Below are positions 1 to 10,558 of a stretch of 64,000 nt of DNA, piece by piece. How positions within the stretch are numbered: the first letter of the stretch is position 1; each line of letters opens with the position of its first letter. The stretch covers positions 31,821,295-31,885,294 of the forward strand of contig OZ038463.1 of NCBI GenBank assembly GCA_964036295.1. Direction: 5' to 3'. The position numbers were made by a program, and so were the translations under genes. A model generated the notes under the pieces. That model did not search any database, had not been told where the DNA came from, and saw only the letters and a list, made by a program, of their open reading frames with translations. Origin of the DNA: Plumapathes pennacea. Its lineage: Eukaryota; Cnidaria; Anthozoa; Antipatharia; Myriopathidae.

Positions 1-77
1 AGGAGGTCCATGGTGCTTCACGACAAATCGGAATGTCACGTGGGAATACTGCGCTGTGGAAAAATGTCCAAAACGAG
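1..77 (+). CDS. Paralog 1 kringle exon, 3' part
   Basis: The reading frame gives GGPWCFTTN...WEYCAVEKC, the conserved end of a kringle domain with its last cysteines. The exon ends at 77 before GTAGGG, the same donor site and phase 1 as in the two intact paralogs. The start is outside the window. Confidence 0.8.
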
Positions 78-198
78 GTAGGGGAGTATTATAGGACGCA
101 TGCTGGCAAACAGCTTTAAATTTATTATTGGAAGTCGACATAAAACTGTATAACAAAGGATAAAATAAAGAAGGGCATTCTGGTAACGTCATTTAACA

Positions 199-384
199 AA
201 CTGACGTCAGTTTTTTATGTGTCTGTCCTCTTATTGATCATGAAACGCGTCATAACATTGTCAAAAAGTTGTGGATCCACGAGCCGCTTCGCCGAGTGGA
301 TCCGCAACTTTTTGACAATGTTATGACGCGTTTCATGATCAATAAGAGGACAGACACATAAAAAACTGGCGTCAATTTGTTTTT
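199..384. repeat. Near-perfect palindrome inserted across the FN3 exon of paralog 1
   Basis: Two arms of about 80 bases, beginning CTGACGTCAG/TTTTTTATGTG, fold onto each other around GCTTCGC at 286-292. In paralog 3 the homologous DNA continues through the FN3 exon; here it breaks off at about 200 and resumes only at about 442. A diverged copy of the same element lies at about 3640-4230, where the sequence after the palindrome (AAACTCAAGCG, AACTGGATT) also matches, so this is a hairpin-type transposable element and not a random palindrome. Confidence 0.75.
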
Positions 385-1102
385 TACAATAACAAAACTC
401 AAGCGAAGACGCGGAGAAAACACGCAAGAAAACTGGATTTTGTGACTTCGTAAATGTGTCAACCATTGAACTGAATGGTAAGTATCGGGTGAAGTATTTA
501 CGTTTGGAGAGAATGGCAGGCTTGGATTAATGCGGACCACACACTAATTGTATTGGTAATTATATAAAAGTTATTTTTGATGATTGCTGTTAATCGTGTT
601 TCTTCTGCCCCAATTATCTTTTGGTAAAATAAAGTTTTTGCAACAGTTTCCACTAAATGTGGAAGATTAAATTGTTATACACGTAACTTGCGATAGATCT
701 GTAGTTGCGAATTGCTTTCAAAACTTTTTTCTTAGCTTAATTTAACTGTTTATTCGTACAGATTTAATAAAATACATGTGTTTTGAAAAGGCCAGTCCTT
801 TCCGAATTGGTAGACAAAGTTGGTACTTGTTTTTGTTTTGTTTTGTTTCACAAATAAAATTGAAAAATGGATGGTTATTGAAATTGAATAGGTTCTACTT
901 CACGAGTCAAAATCGTTTTAAAAGTTAAATGTATAACTCTAAATCGACATTAAAACCGAAAGCAATCATAATGATCAAATTTCCAATTGAAAATACAAAG
1001 ACCTGTTGAAATGTGAATTAAGTATATGCTGGGCTATGAATGTGATAAACACTTCGTAAACATAATCCATGTACTCATTTAATTTCTTTTATTTGTCTGC
1101 AG

Positions 1103-1162
1103 AAAAAATTATCACTACTGACATAGTAAATACTGCAAGTGAAGAATCATGGATAAAAACAG
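1103..1162 (+). CDS. Paralog 1 stalk exon
   Basis: Sixty bases between TTGTCTGCAG and GTTGGA. Read in phase 1 it gives 20 codons of a hydrophilic, Ser/Thr-rich juxtamembrane segment (KKIITTDIVNTASEESWIKT) with no stop. Near-identical exons lie in paralog 2, and a broken copy lies in paralog 3. Confidence 0.6.
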
Positions 1163-1724
1163 GTTGGATACGTGTACAGTCAACCTTCTTAATGCTATCC
1201 CTTTAAGTCAGACGCCTCTCTAAGACGGACACTTGGTAGTAACCGCTCCTGCCATTATCTTATTCATGAGTCATTTTCTGTAAGTGAACTTGTTTTTAGA
1301 CGTATACCTCTATAAAACGGACACTTGGTATAGTAACCGTCCCCGCCTCTTTAAGGCGGTCTCGACAAAGGTTCTTGTGTCCCTCAAAAATATTCTGGGA
1401 AAAAATCATTGTAGCGCTGCTGTTTAAGATATATACACGTGTTATACATTGTTGTAAAGCCGGTCTGAGACTGAAGAATGCAGATCCGCTATTAAATTTT
1501 TCATACACGTTTAAGATAGCGTGCGGTCTAGATCAGAGAGACAAAAGATTTCCGCTAAAAATTAGGCTTTGCCGAAGCGGCTCGTGATTTTGAACTTTTT
1601 CTCGTGTTCTCCCAACATCCCGCGTGTTTATATAAGAGTACATAGACATGGAAACTCGTGTTATATTGCTTAAATATTACACGCTGACGCGATACGCGAT
1701 GTTTTTTACTTGATTAATTATTTT

Positions 1725-1917
1725 ATAAAAGAAATATATAACGTGTTCCCGTGTAATATAGCCTCATCTAAACACTTGGGAAGTTGGGAGAACACTCGAG
1801 TAGTGCCGGAAACCACTCGGCGGCCTCGTGGTTTCCTTACGCTACTCTCGTGTTCTCCCAACTTCCCGCGTGTTTAGATGAGGCTATATTACACGGTGAC
1901 GCGTTATATATTTCTTA
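1725..1917. repeat. Palindromic hairpin element at the place of the missing TM exon
   Basis: Arms beginning AAGAAATATATAACG and ending in its complement fold around CACTCGGCGGCCTCGTGG near 1822. The repeated CTCGTGTTCTCCCAAC string also occurs at 1598-1615, so parts of at least two related elements are present. In paralogs 2 and 3 the homologous interval carries the TM exon. Confidence 0.6.
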
Positions 1918-2587
1918 AACTTAATTAGAAAATAAATAAAATTATTAAACTATTAAACTATTTAACTAACTTTTTCTTGAGTATGACATGAATCTGCAGT
2001 TATACTTTTCCTTGGTATATCCTGTATGGCGAGTCAAAAAATATTTGTAATGGTGTTTGGAAGTCTCTTAGAAATAGTCGAACATGCCTTCACTGATTCA
2101 TCTTATCCAGCGGTTATTGGTGAAATCGTACCACAGCGCTTCTTATAATTTGATCAATTTTTGCAGGATTTAAGGGTCTCATATACATGTTTACATTAGA
2201 ACAGTATTGTACAACTACATATGTCAAGTAATTTCTGCACAGTGATTTGTAAACAAGGATTTTGTTGCAAACATTCATCGGTTTGACCTGAAAATCACTG
2301 TGGATAGTTGACATGCATAGTTCTGTGTAATAATTATGGCTTTTGCATTTGATCACAGTCTATAAGTTGTAGGGACCCTACCCATGATTCCATGGGACTG
2401 ACACGGCATTACTAAATGCGACTAATAAAAAATCCACAATTGACGTTTCTGCACAGCGATTTCCAGGTGGAATTGATGAACACTTGACCTGAAATCACTG
2501 TGCAGGGCTGACATGCATGATCCTGTGCAATAATTATAGCTTTTACATTATTAATATAATCAAATGCAATTTATTTCATGTTTTCAG

Positions 2588-3063
2588 AGATTCAACCTGC
2601 AGTGGCTCCTTATGCAGTCACTCACATAAACGAAATTTTTGAACCCTTCTATGAAGAAATAAATGAAAAGGCAACTCATCGATTCAAGTCTAGATACGTG
2701 AACTTGAAAACCGACGGTACCCTTAACCTCCCTCCACATCTCCAAGACACATTTATTGACTTCGAGCAGCTTTACGAGAACCTGCGCTACAAGCGGCTAG
2801 GGAGCATCCAACCAAGGCGAAGGTCTTTTAGCGGTGCCGTTGATGAATATGGCTGTCCCGTCTATGACGTCTTAACACATCCATTCTGTTTCAACCCCAA
2901 CCAAAAAGCCAAAGTGACAAAATTGTGTTCAACAATCCACAACAGACACCTGCAAAACCCAAGCCAGCGCGAAACCTCAAGAAGGCGATCAGCATCTGTT
3001 GACCTTGGCCAAGTGAGAGAGTTTGCTGAGCTTTTAGATTTGGAAATAAAGCCGGGCCTGTAA
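2588..3063 (+). CDS. Paralog 1 cytoplasmic-tail exon, C-terminally frameshifted
   Basis: The acceptor TTTTCAG is followed in phase 1 by QIQPAVAPYAVTHINEIFEP and by the YEEI, YVNL and YENL motifs of the family. Against paralogs 2 and 3, four bases are missing at about 3035 (TTAGATTTGG against TTAGAGCGATTTGG). The frame therefore changes, the protein ends IKPGL at 3061-3063, and a further short stretch is deleted. The family C-terminal DGILNLPPRLQD repeat is still recognisable downstream (about 3074-3110) but is out of use. Confidence 0.75.
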
Positions 3064-3148
3064 ACGTGGGATACGATGGTATTCTGGACCTCCCTCCTCA
3101 TCTTCAAAACAATACCAAGCCACTAAACTTGAAAAAAACCAAGCAATC

Positions 3149-3402
3149 TACAATCAGTGACAAAAGTCTTGGAACACTCACACAGTTTCAGTAATTTCTC
3201 TATTGTTTCAGTTGAACGAGAACCCCCCTCCCCCCGTTCAATGTTGAATTGGCCTGAACTTGTTTTTCCAAACACACGCAACATTGTAGAGGATGAGGGG
3301 GAGAAAAATGGTTTCGCGCCTTTCAGTTCGCTTAGTTAATGACTTGTGTCTGAGATAATTAGATTTTTTAAAGTGTCCCAAGAACTTTTGTCACTGATTG
3401 TA
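3149..3402. mobile_element. MITE with CTACAATCAGTGACAAAAG termini
   Basis: The ends CTACAATCAGTGACAAAAG and CTTTTGTCACTGATTGTAG are inverted copies. It sits between the tail exon and the GTTTGTTAACC sequence that follows the stop codon directly in paralogs 2 and 3. A second copy in opposite orientation is at 47821-48062. A TA duplication would fit a Tc1/mariner-type element, but the empty site is not clean enough to prove this. Confidence 0.65.
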
Positions 3403-3639
3403 GGTTTGTTAACTGTGACCAAGATATTCTAGGGCACGCCAGATTGGACTGAATCAAACTGACGGAATAGAAATTACCAATTGATCTACAATCAAACATA
3501 AAAGCTGTGTAGATTTCTTTTTTAAGTTTAGAGGTTATAGGGCAATGGTTAGCCGTTTCTAAAATTAAGTTATATTAGCGTATATGTGTTCAATAGTGTC
3601 AGAATGTTTGGAATGTTTGGAATAAATTAGCACGAGTAA

Positions 3640-4230
3640 ATTTTTCAAAGACTTAACGGCGAAGCGCCTCGTGGATCCACAACTTTTTGGCAATGATATG
3701 ACGCGTTTCATGATCAATAAGAGGACAGACACATAAAAAATTGACGTCAATTTGTTTTTCACAATAACAAAACTCAAGCGACGAAGCGGGGAAAACATGC
3801 AAGAAAACTGGATTCTATTCGATTTGGCCGAAATGTTGTCAACAACTTTCCTCGCTTTCTAATTGGTCGAAGTTAAAATTCAAGACATTTCATTGGCCAA
3901 AAAGTGACAGTTTGACGAGAGCATTTCGCGCATGCACAACAAAATTTTGTCAAAGAAGTTGGAAAGAAATGAAACTGGACGTTTTTCTGCTGCGGTTTTC
4001 TCGACAATTCCAAGACAAAGCTCAAGAAAATTCGCCTCTGAACACTTCTGGTTCTCAATACTTCGTAGTGCCAAGTGTCGCTTTTGCATGAATTGAGGTA
4101 AAATTAAAGCTGAATTCACCTTCTTCGTCCAAATCACTGTCGTCAGCACTCGATTTTATGTGTCTGTCCTCTTATTGATCATGAAAATTAGCCAATCACA
4201 AAGCCAGAAACTGACGTGTTATTGTAAAAC
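3640..4230. mobile_element. Second copy of the hairpin element seen in paralog 1
   Basis: Shares GGATCCACAACTTTTTG, the GACGCGTTTCATGATCAATA arm, and the downstream AAACTCAAGCGACGAAGCG and AACTGGATT strings with 199-450. A further inverted copy of the TGTGTCTGTCCTCTTATTG arm lies near 4157. GCGAAGC at 3659-3665 marks the hairpin apex. No protein is encoded. Confidence 0.6.
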
Positions 4231-4239
4231 ACAAAATTG

Positions 4240-5440
4240 CACGGCGAGTGCTTAATTATTCCAAAATTAAGCGAGAAATCATGTAATTACAAGATGTCTT
4301 ATCTGGGAAATTTGAACAGATTCAGACAATGCTACCAGAACTAAAGCCATGGCACCTGTTCTTATGAATTTTGACTGCTCGTCCTTTTGTGCAAGAGACG
4401 TTTTGAGGCTCCAAATCATCTCTGATTCCTCTTACACACACACATCTCGAACCAAAGAGAAAATCCCGAGGGTAATTTGACCACGGGAATTTTATCTTGG
4501 GATTTCCGGTGCCCGAGATGTTGCCGGCCACACTGTAACGACAATTTCCACGGCAAAATCCGAACCGCAAAGAGTCGAGAAAACAAGACTGCTTCAACAC
4601 CGGCGTTTCTTTCTCTGTTAAAAAAGAACCCGTTGTACAGAGCTTCACCGGGATCGGGGATTGAGTTCCTTGAGAAAGCAAGCACGATTTCAGCATTCGC
4701 CAGAAAAAATTCCAGCCAAACGGTCAATGAGATCTACGAAATGATATTCACAGCGATGCGCGGAATCCAGCCGTAAGTTCGGATAAGTTGTAGAGTTAAA
4801 TTCGTGGCAAACTGAGGCATGTCTCTCCGGCGCGAAGTTGTTTAGGATTTACCGATTTCCTGAACTGTCACGCGCTGCTCGCGGATTGGTCTATTTGCCG
4901 TGGGAATCAGAAAACCTTAGGTAACTTGCTCGGGAACTGTCACGGGCTTTCCTTTTGTTCTTTCTAATGTATTCATGGAGAATGCCCTCGGGAAATTTAG
5001 CTCGGGAAATCGCGGTTACACACCGAAAAAATGTTTCCCGTGGTAAAAGTGGGAAAAGGGCCGAGTGTAACCACGGCTATTATATACATAGTGCTGCACA
5101 GATTTAACCGTTTACTTACTTTGAGCAAATGTAAGGAACAAAACCAAGGGAACGGCGAGGTTTTCAAAGATTCCAGCCCGCATGTACTGCCAGTAGGTTT
5201 TATGAGGTTTTGACAGTCTTCCGGTGGATCTTTCTGGTCCCTTTGTCCCTTTGTAGTCTGCTCGCAGCCATTTGAGCATAAAGAGCAAGAGTGGAAGACG
5301 ATGGAAAACAATGGTTTTGCATTTCCTGAACCTTAAAAGAGATTACAGTGCGTTTGTTTGTTTTTATATTTATTTCGAATTTTTCCCACGCCCTGCGTGG
5401 GTACTAATCTGAACACCATGTCGTTTTTTAATGTTTTTCG
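4240..5440. other. No gene recognised
   Basis: Short open frames exist on both strands but none resembles a known domain or shows a convincing exon pattern. GGAATTTTATCTTGGGA and GTTTCCCGTGGTAAAAG look like weak inverted parts of an old repeat. Confidence 0.4.
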
Positions 5441-5449
5441 TTCACGGGC

Positions 5450-5575
5450 GACCTCCCCGCGCAGCGGGGTTTGCTGGGAAAAATATCGGAAGAGAATCCC
5501 GTCCCCGCGCAGCGGGGTCTGTTGGGTAGAAACTTGGAACAGAATCACGCGCGGGGTTTGCTGGGTAGAACACTC
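5450..5575 (+). repeat. Short tandem repeat with CCCCGCGCAGCGGGGT core
   Basis: Two full cores (near 5455 and 5503) and a shortened third (near 5550) are each followed by TTGCTGGG or CTGTTGGGTAGAA. The core is itself a small palindrome. A related CCACGCCCTGCGTGGGT lies just before, near 5388. Confidence 0.6.
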
Positions 5576-5763
5576 TAACCTCGTTTCCAGGCTCTTTCCT
5601 CTCGCGACCTCAAATCTCGTGTCTTAATGTTTTTTGTTCAACATGGTCTCGAACTCAGGATTAGAGATTATTTACAATTGTGAATCATGCCGAAGTTATC
5701 ATTTATCAATAATCCTACGTCATGGCGTGGCATTGGGACTGGAATCGTTGGCATCTTTCAATA

Positions 5764-6538
5764 ATGGCGGATTCCGGTATGTGAAATTCAAATGAAGAAC
5801 ACTTCCAGATCTTCAGACTGAAGCGATTGTGTCCATTTTAAGCGCGAATATTAATCGCCATGTTTCTTTATAGGTCGTGGACGTAAGAGAAAGAAGAAAT
5901 CACCTGAAGGGCTGGATGAATTGGTGAACAAAGCGAGGAGTTGGCTGGCCAAGGAGGATGATCCTCCTGCATCTTCCTCATCCAGACGTAAAATGAAAAG
6001 ACCAGCTGAATGCAAATTTCGTTTTTTTTAAAGATTCAGTCACAGGGAGGCGAATCACGCATTGCGAGTACAAACCCCAGAAGCCGTACGTTGCCTGGAC
6101 CTTCCGGAGAAGAAATGGAATCCGATGTAGATCACGGTCAGCTTTGGTTTAAATTTTGATTCACTCTTTAATTGATTCTATTGAGTTCGCCAGGTTGTTA
6201 TAACTGATAGACAGCCACATACATACATATTTACACATTATTTAAACTTCACGTTTACATCCAACTACTTTTTTATTGCTTGTGACGTCACAAGCTTTAA
6301 AATGGAACGATTTTTTTTTTTTTTTTTTTTTTTTTCTGGGTTAGAAATCTGCATGCGGCGATTGGTTCATATTATCATGTGATTTGTGATGACGTTGTGA
6401 TCAAGTGACTTGGCGGGCGAGCAGTTTCGCCATTTTGAAGACAGCAAGTTGCTTGCCTTAGCTGGCTCTGTGGATTATTTTATGGACCGCTCATCTTACT
6501 TACAAACGCATACGCCGGCTGCGGTAGACCCATACTAA
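5764..6538 (+). CDS. Possible small gene for a lysine/arginine-rich protein, four short exons
   Basis: Candidate exons are 5764-5776 (MADS), 5874-5987, 6050-6136 and 6441-6538; each border has GT or AG and the phase fits (1-1-1). Exon 2 reads GRGRKRKKKSPEGLDELV and then ARSWLAKEDDPPASSSS, a basic stretch like a nuclear localisation signal followed by an acidic, Ser-rich part. Exon 3 ends GPSGEEMESDVDH. The joined protein would be about 110 residues. The exon 3 acceptor (GGGAG) and the exon 4 acceptor (TTGAAG) are weak, and a different open frame overlaps exon 4 (6439-6768, ending CKDGDS). No family is recognised. Exons 1-2 are the best supported part. Confidence 0.35.
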
Positions 6539-6790
6539 ATTTCATTGAGCGGTTTTGGCTTGGGTCGGTCCGTTCAGCCTCAAAAGCCATATTGAAAGCC
6601 ATGAAAGCAAATGCAATGAACTTATCAATGAACTGCATAACTATGCACAACTGTACAGAAATGTACGAAGAATCTGACATCCAGAACCTTGAGAACTTGA
6701 AGGAACAAGCTGAACGAAGCCGCTCGACATACAAAGACGAGAACCTGTGTAAAGACGGCGATTCTTGACAAGCGCTTGATAGCGGATTAT

Positions 6791-7348
6791 ATGGAACTGT
6801 TTAGTATGAGGGTGAACTTGAAGGTACTTTGTATTCTTTTACTTTGTATTATTCTTGCTGATACAAGTAAAGCGTCAGAAAATCTGACTTTTGTTTGGGA
6901 TCAAAATTTCACTTTGCTGTGCATTTATGTTGTTGTTGCGACATTTTGGCTCGGTGCCATGAAGGTCAAACAATCAGTGGAACAGATGGCGTTGTTATTT
7001 GAAAATTGGGAAATGGCTGAGGAAAAAGTGACCGTTGGTAGATCTCGCTTCGCTCAGTTTTATTGTATTCCCACAAATGTTTATGTGAAAGAAAACCGAA
7101 GTCCTGCAAGACGAAGTCGTGAGCCAAGCCACGTACCCTTGAATAACCTTTCACGCATTTTGAACAAGAGTAGAAAAAGCAGGCGACTAATACAAGAATA
7201 CATTTCAAAGAATGTCCCAAAGTCGTCAAAAGTCCATGGTTATACCCGAGCTTACGCACTTCACAATGCTAATGCGTTCCGAGAACGTGCATGTAAACAA
7301 CATGTAAACAATAAAAAGCTACAGATGGAAATGGAAAGAGAAAATTAG
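6791..7348 (+). CDS. Unknown protein with signal-like N-terminus and one further hydrophobic segment
   Basis: An uninterrupted frame of 185 codons from the first ATG. Residues about 6-28 (MRVNLKVLCILLLCIILAD) look like a signal peptide or first membrane helix. LLCIYVVVATFWLGAM, about residues 43-58, is a second hydrophobic segment. The remainder is basic, with SPARRSREPS and NKSRKSRR. No domain is recognised and the composition is ordinary for this DNA, so it may be a single-exon gene, part of one, or a chance frame inside a repeat. The start was chosen as the first ATG; an internal ATG five codons later is equally possible. Confidence 0.3.
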   Translation: MELFSMRVNLKVLCILLLCIILADTSKASENLTFVWDQNFTLLCIYVVVATFWLGAMKVKQSVEQMALLFENWEMAEEKVTVGRSRFAQFYCIPTNVYVKENRSPARRSREPSHVPLNNLSRILNKSRKSRRLIQEYISKNVPKSSKVHGYTRAYALHNANAFRERACKQHVNNKKLQMEMEREN

Positions 7349-7349
7349 G

Positions 7350-8486
7350 ATCAATAAACCATCGCTGCGAGAAAGCTAGAAGCTCAAAAAGAAGATTGCC
7401 AAAAGTAACCGAGGTGCTAAGATAAGTTTGTATTTTAAAATGTGTTAAAAAACAGGCATTGCAAGATCAGACGTACTCAGAGATCAAAATCACAGAACCA
7501 AGTACAATGGGTTTTCTCTGTCAAGGGATATAGAAAAAAATTCCGATCCTTCAGTTGTTGATCCAAACAAAACGATCATCGGCTGGCTTTCTGGATGCAC
7601 GGAAGCCATACTTTAAGAGCGATTTTGGCTTGCATTGTTTTTAAGCGTCGGAAGACTTGAAAATAGCCGTACACAAATGCTTGATGTGTTACCAGCGGGA
7701 CCCCCGTAAAGTACGAAGGGTTGTGTTTTGCAAATGTTCGATTATAGATACCGCTTCAACCAATGTATCTGTGTTCTGAGCAATATTTGTGTGAAAGAAC
7801 ATCGAATAAGTAGTAGAAGACGAGTCGAAACTTGATAGAACTTGAACTTTTCCCTGCGGGCAGAGCGTCTCCCTTTGTCGGAAACTCTGCGGCTTTGTGT
7901 AACGCGCGGCGTATACGAACAATCGGCGTTTAACTTCGTTTTGCGTGCAGTAAAGGTTCTTTGTTTATTGTCTGAGGATATTGAATTACTAATAGGTTTG
8001 AGGCAAATATCACGCGAGATTAAGATACAAGATCTGTCAATGAAATGTCACGAGCATAATATCATAGAACGGGGAATCCCGAATCATCAGCTACTTAGCT
8101 TTCACTCACGCCGCTTTAACAAAAGCAGGAAAGACCGGCAGGCGATTACATCGAGAATATTTGTCACTGAATACCTCGAAGTCTTCAAAAGCTCAAGGTT
8201 GATATCCGACTATCCGAGCCGTAATGTTCGATCCACAAGCCCGTGATGCACGCCTTTGTTGTCACGGTATTCAAACGTCTGCAGCTTCCGATAGAGATTA
8301 ATTTCGTATCGACCCAGAATTCTGCGTTAAAGCTTAATGCATAGCAGTCTTGAACATATTAGTGATCAGACTTGTACATGTAGGATGAGTAACGTCTGAG
8401 ATGGCTTTTTCATACGAAGTAATTTCATCATGGGAAGTGTCATGTTTTAATGTGCTACAGAGATAAGTCTGAAAGCTTTCGATGGC
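7350..8486. other. No gene recognised
   Basis: Open frames are short and show no domain. Parts such as GCGGGCAGAGCGTCTCC read openly for a few hundred bases on the plus strand (7842-8246) but resemble nothing I know. Confidence 0.4.
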
Positions 8487-9345
8487 TGTGTTTTCACTAT
8501 GACACTTTACACTGGTGTAACGCGAAAATTCCGGAAGTTCTAATGAAAACACCTAGGATGTAACTCGCGTAAATTTTCATTAGTGTAAATTGCAAAGTGT
8601 TTTCACCGGGATTTTAGGGTTATAATTACCGGAAACCGAGCAAAAATACGCGACCTGAAAAGATGGTGTAACGCGGTGTGTACTTAAGCGTAGCCAATTG
8701 TAGCGCTCCATTTTCTGCCAAGCTGTCAAATACTGTACACACCCAACTTTAACAAAATCAAGACGTCTTTCTCAGCGCCACAAAGCAACAGCCACTCGCT
8801 TTTCTACAGTTATTGCCTGACGTAAAATCGTGTCTTGTCGCATTATGTGTGGACCAACCAGTCCGCAAATGAAGTGAAATGTATTCTTGTTGACACGAAA
8901 ATGTTCACGCCACAAATTGTCCTCATACTGGTTAAGCAACATTTGCTCAAACCAAAATTGAGGTCTGAAATGAAGCCATACCGCTTTGGCTCTTCTCCGA
9001 GGCTCAACTTGTCTACGTACTTGTCTAAATGCCCTATCTTCTGCCTCCGATTTTGCAGTAAATGCTGCCTTAATCGGTGAAATTGTGCCTTCGTCGTCGC
9101 AAGCGAGCGAGACTACGAACTGCCGCGACAAGCAACAGAATTACAAACACCGCATTCTCTTCTCCCGCCATCTTTCAAAGCATGTGCTTTGTAGAAAACG
9201 GAAGTGATGACAGATCATATGTCAACTTAACATTTCTGATTTCAGTGGTGAAAACAGTGGCGCGCCTACACTAGTGTTAGTTGGTCAGCAAACAAAACCC
9301 TCGAGGAAAACTACGCCAGTAAATTTCGCTAGTGAAAACACAACC
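8487..9345 (-). mobile_element. Remnant of a PIF/Harbinger-type DNA transposon
   Basis: The outer ends are GTGTTTTCACTA and TAGTGAAAACAC, inverted copies. Between them lies the first part of a Harbinger-like transposase on the minus strand (9131-8772). A related GTGTTTTCACCGGG string inside, near 8599, suggests internal rearrangement. No clear 3-bp target duplication was found. Confidence 0.55.
8772..9131 (-). pseudogene. HARBI1-like transposase fragment
   Basis: The frame contains WREHFRVNKNTFHFICGLVG and then RQDTILRQAITVEKRVAVAL, the typical N-terminal helical region ahead of the DDE nuclease in PIF/Harbinger transposases (nuclear, cut-and-paste transposition). It stops at VALWR, just where intact proteins continue with LAT and the catalytic core. 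The DDE part is absent, so this copy cannot be active. Confidence 0.75.
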
Positions 9346-9884
9346 ATAATGAAGAAGGAACCTCGAAACCATCATTCTTAACATAATATAATTCACTTTT
9401 GACACGATTGAAGCTCAGACTTGTACGGATACTTTGTAGAATGATACTTTGGACGCTGCCGAAGAGAGGTTTCCGGTTTCCGGTTCCCCGTTCCTGTTTC
9501 CGGTACACTAGGCAGTCATGTGACTCTTTGCGGTTTGCGGGCTGCTGTGACCTAAGAAACACGTCCTGTTTGCTGAAGGAAGCAAATTCTGAAATAACTG
9601 GAGCTTTTACAGTATTTGACTTACCTAAGGATTGCTTTCTAGTGTTGAAAGTGTAACAGAAATATGGCAGACTTGACGTGTGACTTTTCCGGTTTAAGGT
9701 TTGAGTGTTGCTGAATACGGCAATCTTAAAACTCTCTATTATTCGGTACATACGGAGTCAAACTGATGCAAGGACTCGGTTTCAAAGACTATAGCAATAA
9801 ATACACTATACGGAATGGCTTTGGCTTCGCTTCTATGGCTGTGCGGCTATCATTTTTGCACGATGTTATTTATCTTTGCGGCAT

Positions 9885-10290
9885 CCATTGCCCGGGGGCG
9901 GGGGTACTCCCCATATATAAGCCATATAGGTATGTGCCGCCCCAAAGAGTATCGTTTTCAAGCATATTTAGTTTGAAATAGGGTATCGATTTTGCCTTTT
10001 GGTCTGAAATAGGGGATTGATTTTGTCTTTTTGGTCTTGGGTATGAGTTTAACAGAAATATGTCGCCGCGGACATTGCACGGCAAATGGAAGAAGACACA
10101 GGACGAACAAAAAATCTCTAAAATAATGTCTGAAATAGGGTATAAATTTTGCAGTCAAGTCTGAAATAGGGTATACAATTTTGAAGTCAGGTCTGAAATA
10201 GGGTATGGAAAATCAGGTATTTTGGTCTGAAATAGGGTAAGTGTTTTCAGGACCGGGCGGCACACCCCCACCCAAAATTATAATGAGTGG
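9885..10290 (+). repeat. Dispersed element built from GGTCTGAAATAGGGTAT units
   Basis: Starts CCCGGGGGCGGGGGTACTCC, then CATATAGGTATGTGCCGCCC, then seven or eight degenerate units of about 22-40 bases ending in TCTGAAATAGGGTAT, and ends GACCGGGCGGCACACCCCCA. Other copies are at 10974-11140 (inverted), 16985-17280, 38870-39215 and 45285-45560. No protein is encoded. Confidence 0.8.
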
Positions 10291-10494
10291 ACCCCCGTAG
10301 GCCTAATCCGTAATCAATACCGGTAACAAAACAAAACTCTTTACGCATCCTCTTTACGTATTTCAAATAATTTGTCCCAAATATGGGCATATCCGGGGCT
10401 ATATCATTCGGTTTTTAATAGAGCTCTGTCATAATCGAACGCCAACAAAAAGAAATACTGTTGAGAACCGACATGGCAATCTGACTGAAAGGGT

Positions 10495-10558
10495 ATGATT
10501 GGATTCTGTGGTTGGTCTGTTTTGTTCATCTCTGGTCTCCTGTACGCTGTACAGAAAG
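10495..10558 (+). CDS. Paralog 2 exon 1: signal peptide
   Basis: ATG opens MIGFCGWSVLFISGLLYAVQ, a typical hydrophobic signal sequence, and the exon ends in phase 1 before GTACGTTAC. The same exon, with the same GACATGGC(A/G)ATCTGACT leader just before the ATG and the same AACTGCGACGCTGCAGCTGCG in the intron, stands before paralog 3. This double conservation selects the start. Confidence 0.75.

Larger units (their letters stand above)
1..3063 (+). pseudogene. Paralog 1 of the FZ-kringle-FN3 receptor family, 5'-partial and degraded
   Basis: Four pieces in the order of paralogs 2 and 3 are visible: the 3' part of a kringle exon (1-77), a short end of the FN3 exon (about 442-477), a complete 60-nt stalk exon (1103-1162) and the cytoplasmic-tail exon (2588-3063). 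Most of FN3 is replaced by a hairpin element. No TM exon is present; its place (about 1320-1920) holds other hairpin DNA. The tail also has a 4-bp deletion that shifts the frame and ends the protein early. The kringle, stalk and tail exons are all joined in phase 1, so a shortened transcript without FN3 and TM could still be read in frame. FZ and signal exons would lie before the window. A decayed gene is the best reading; a product without a membrane anchor is the alternative. Confidence 0.7.
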
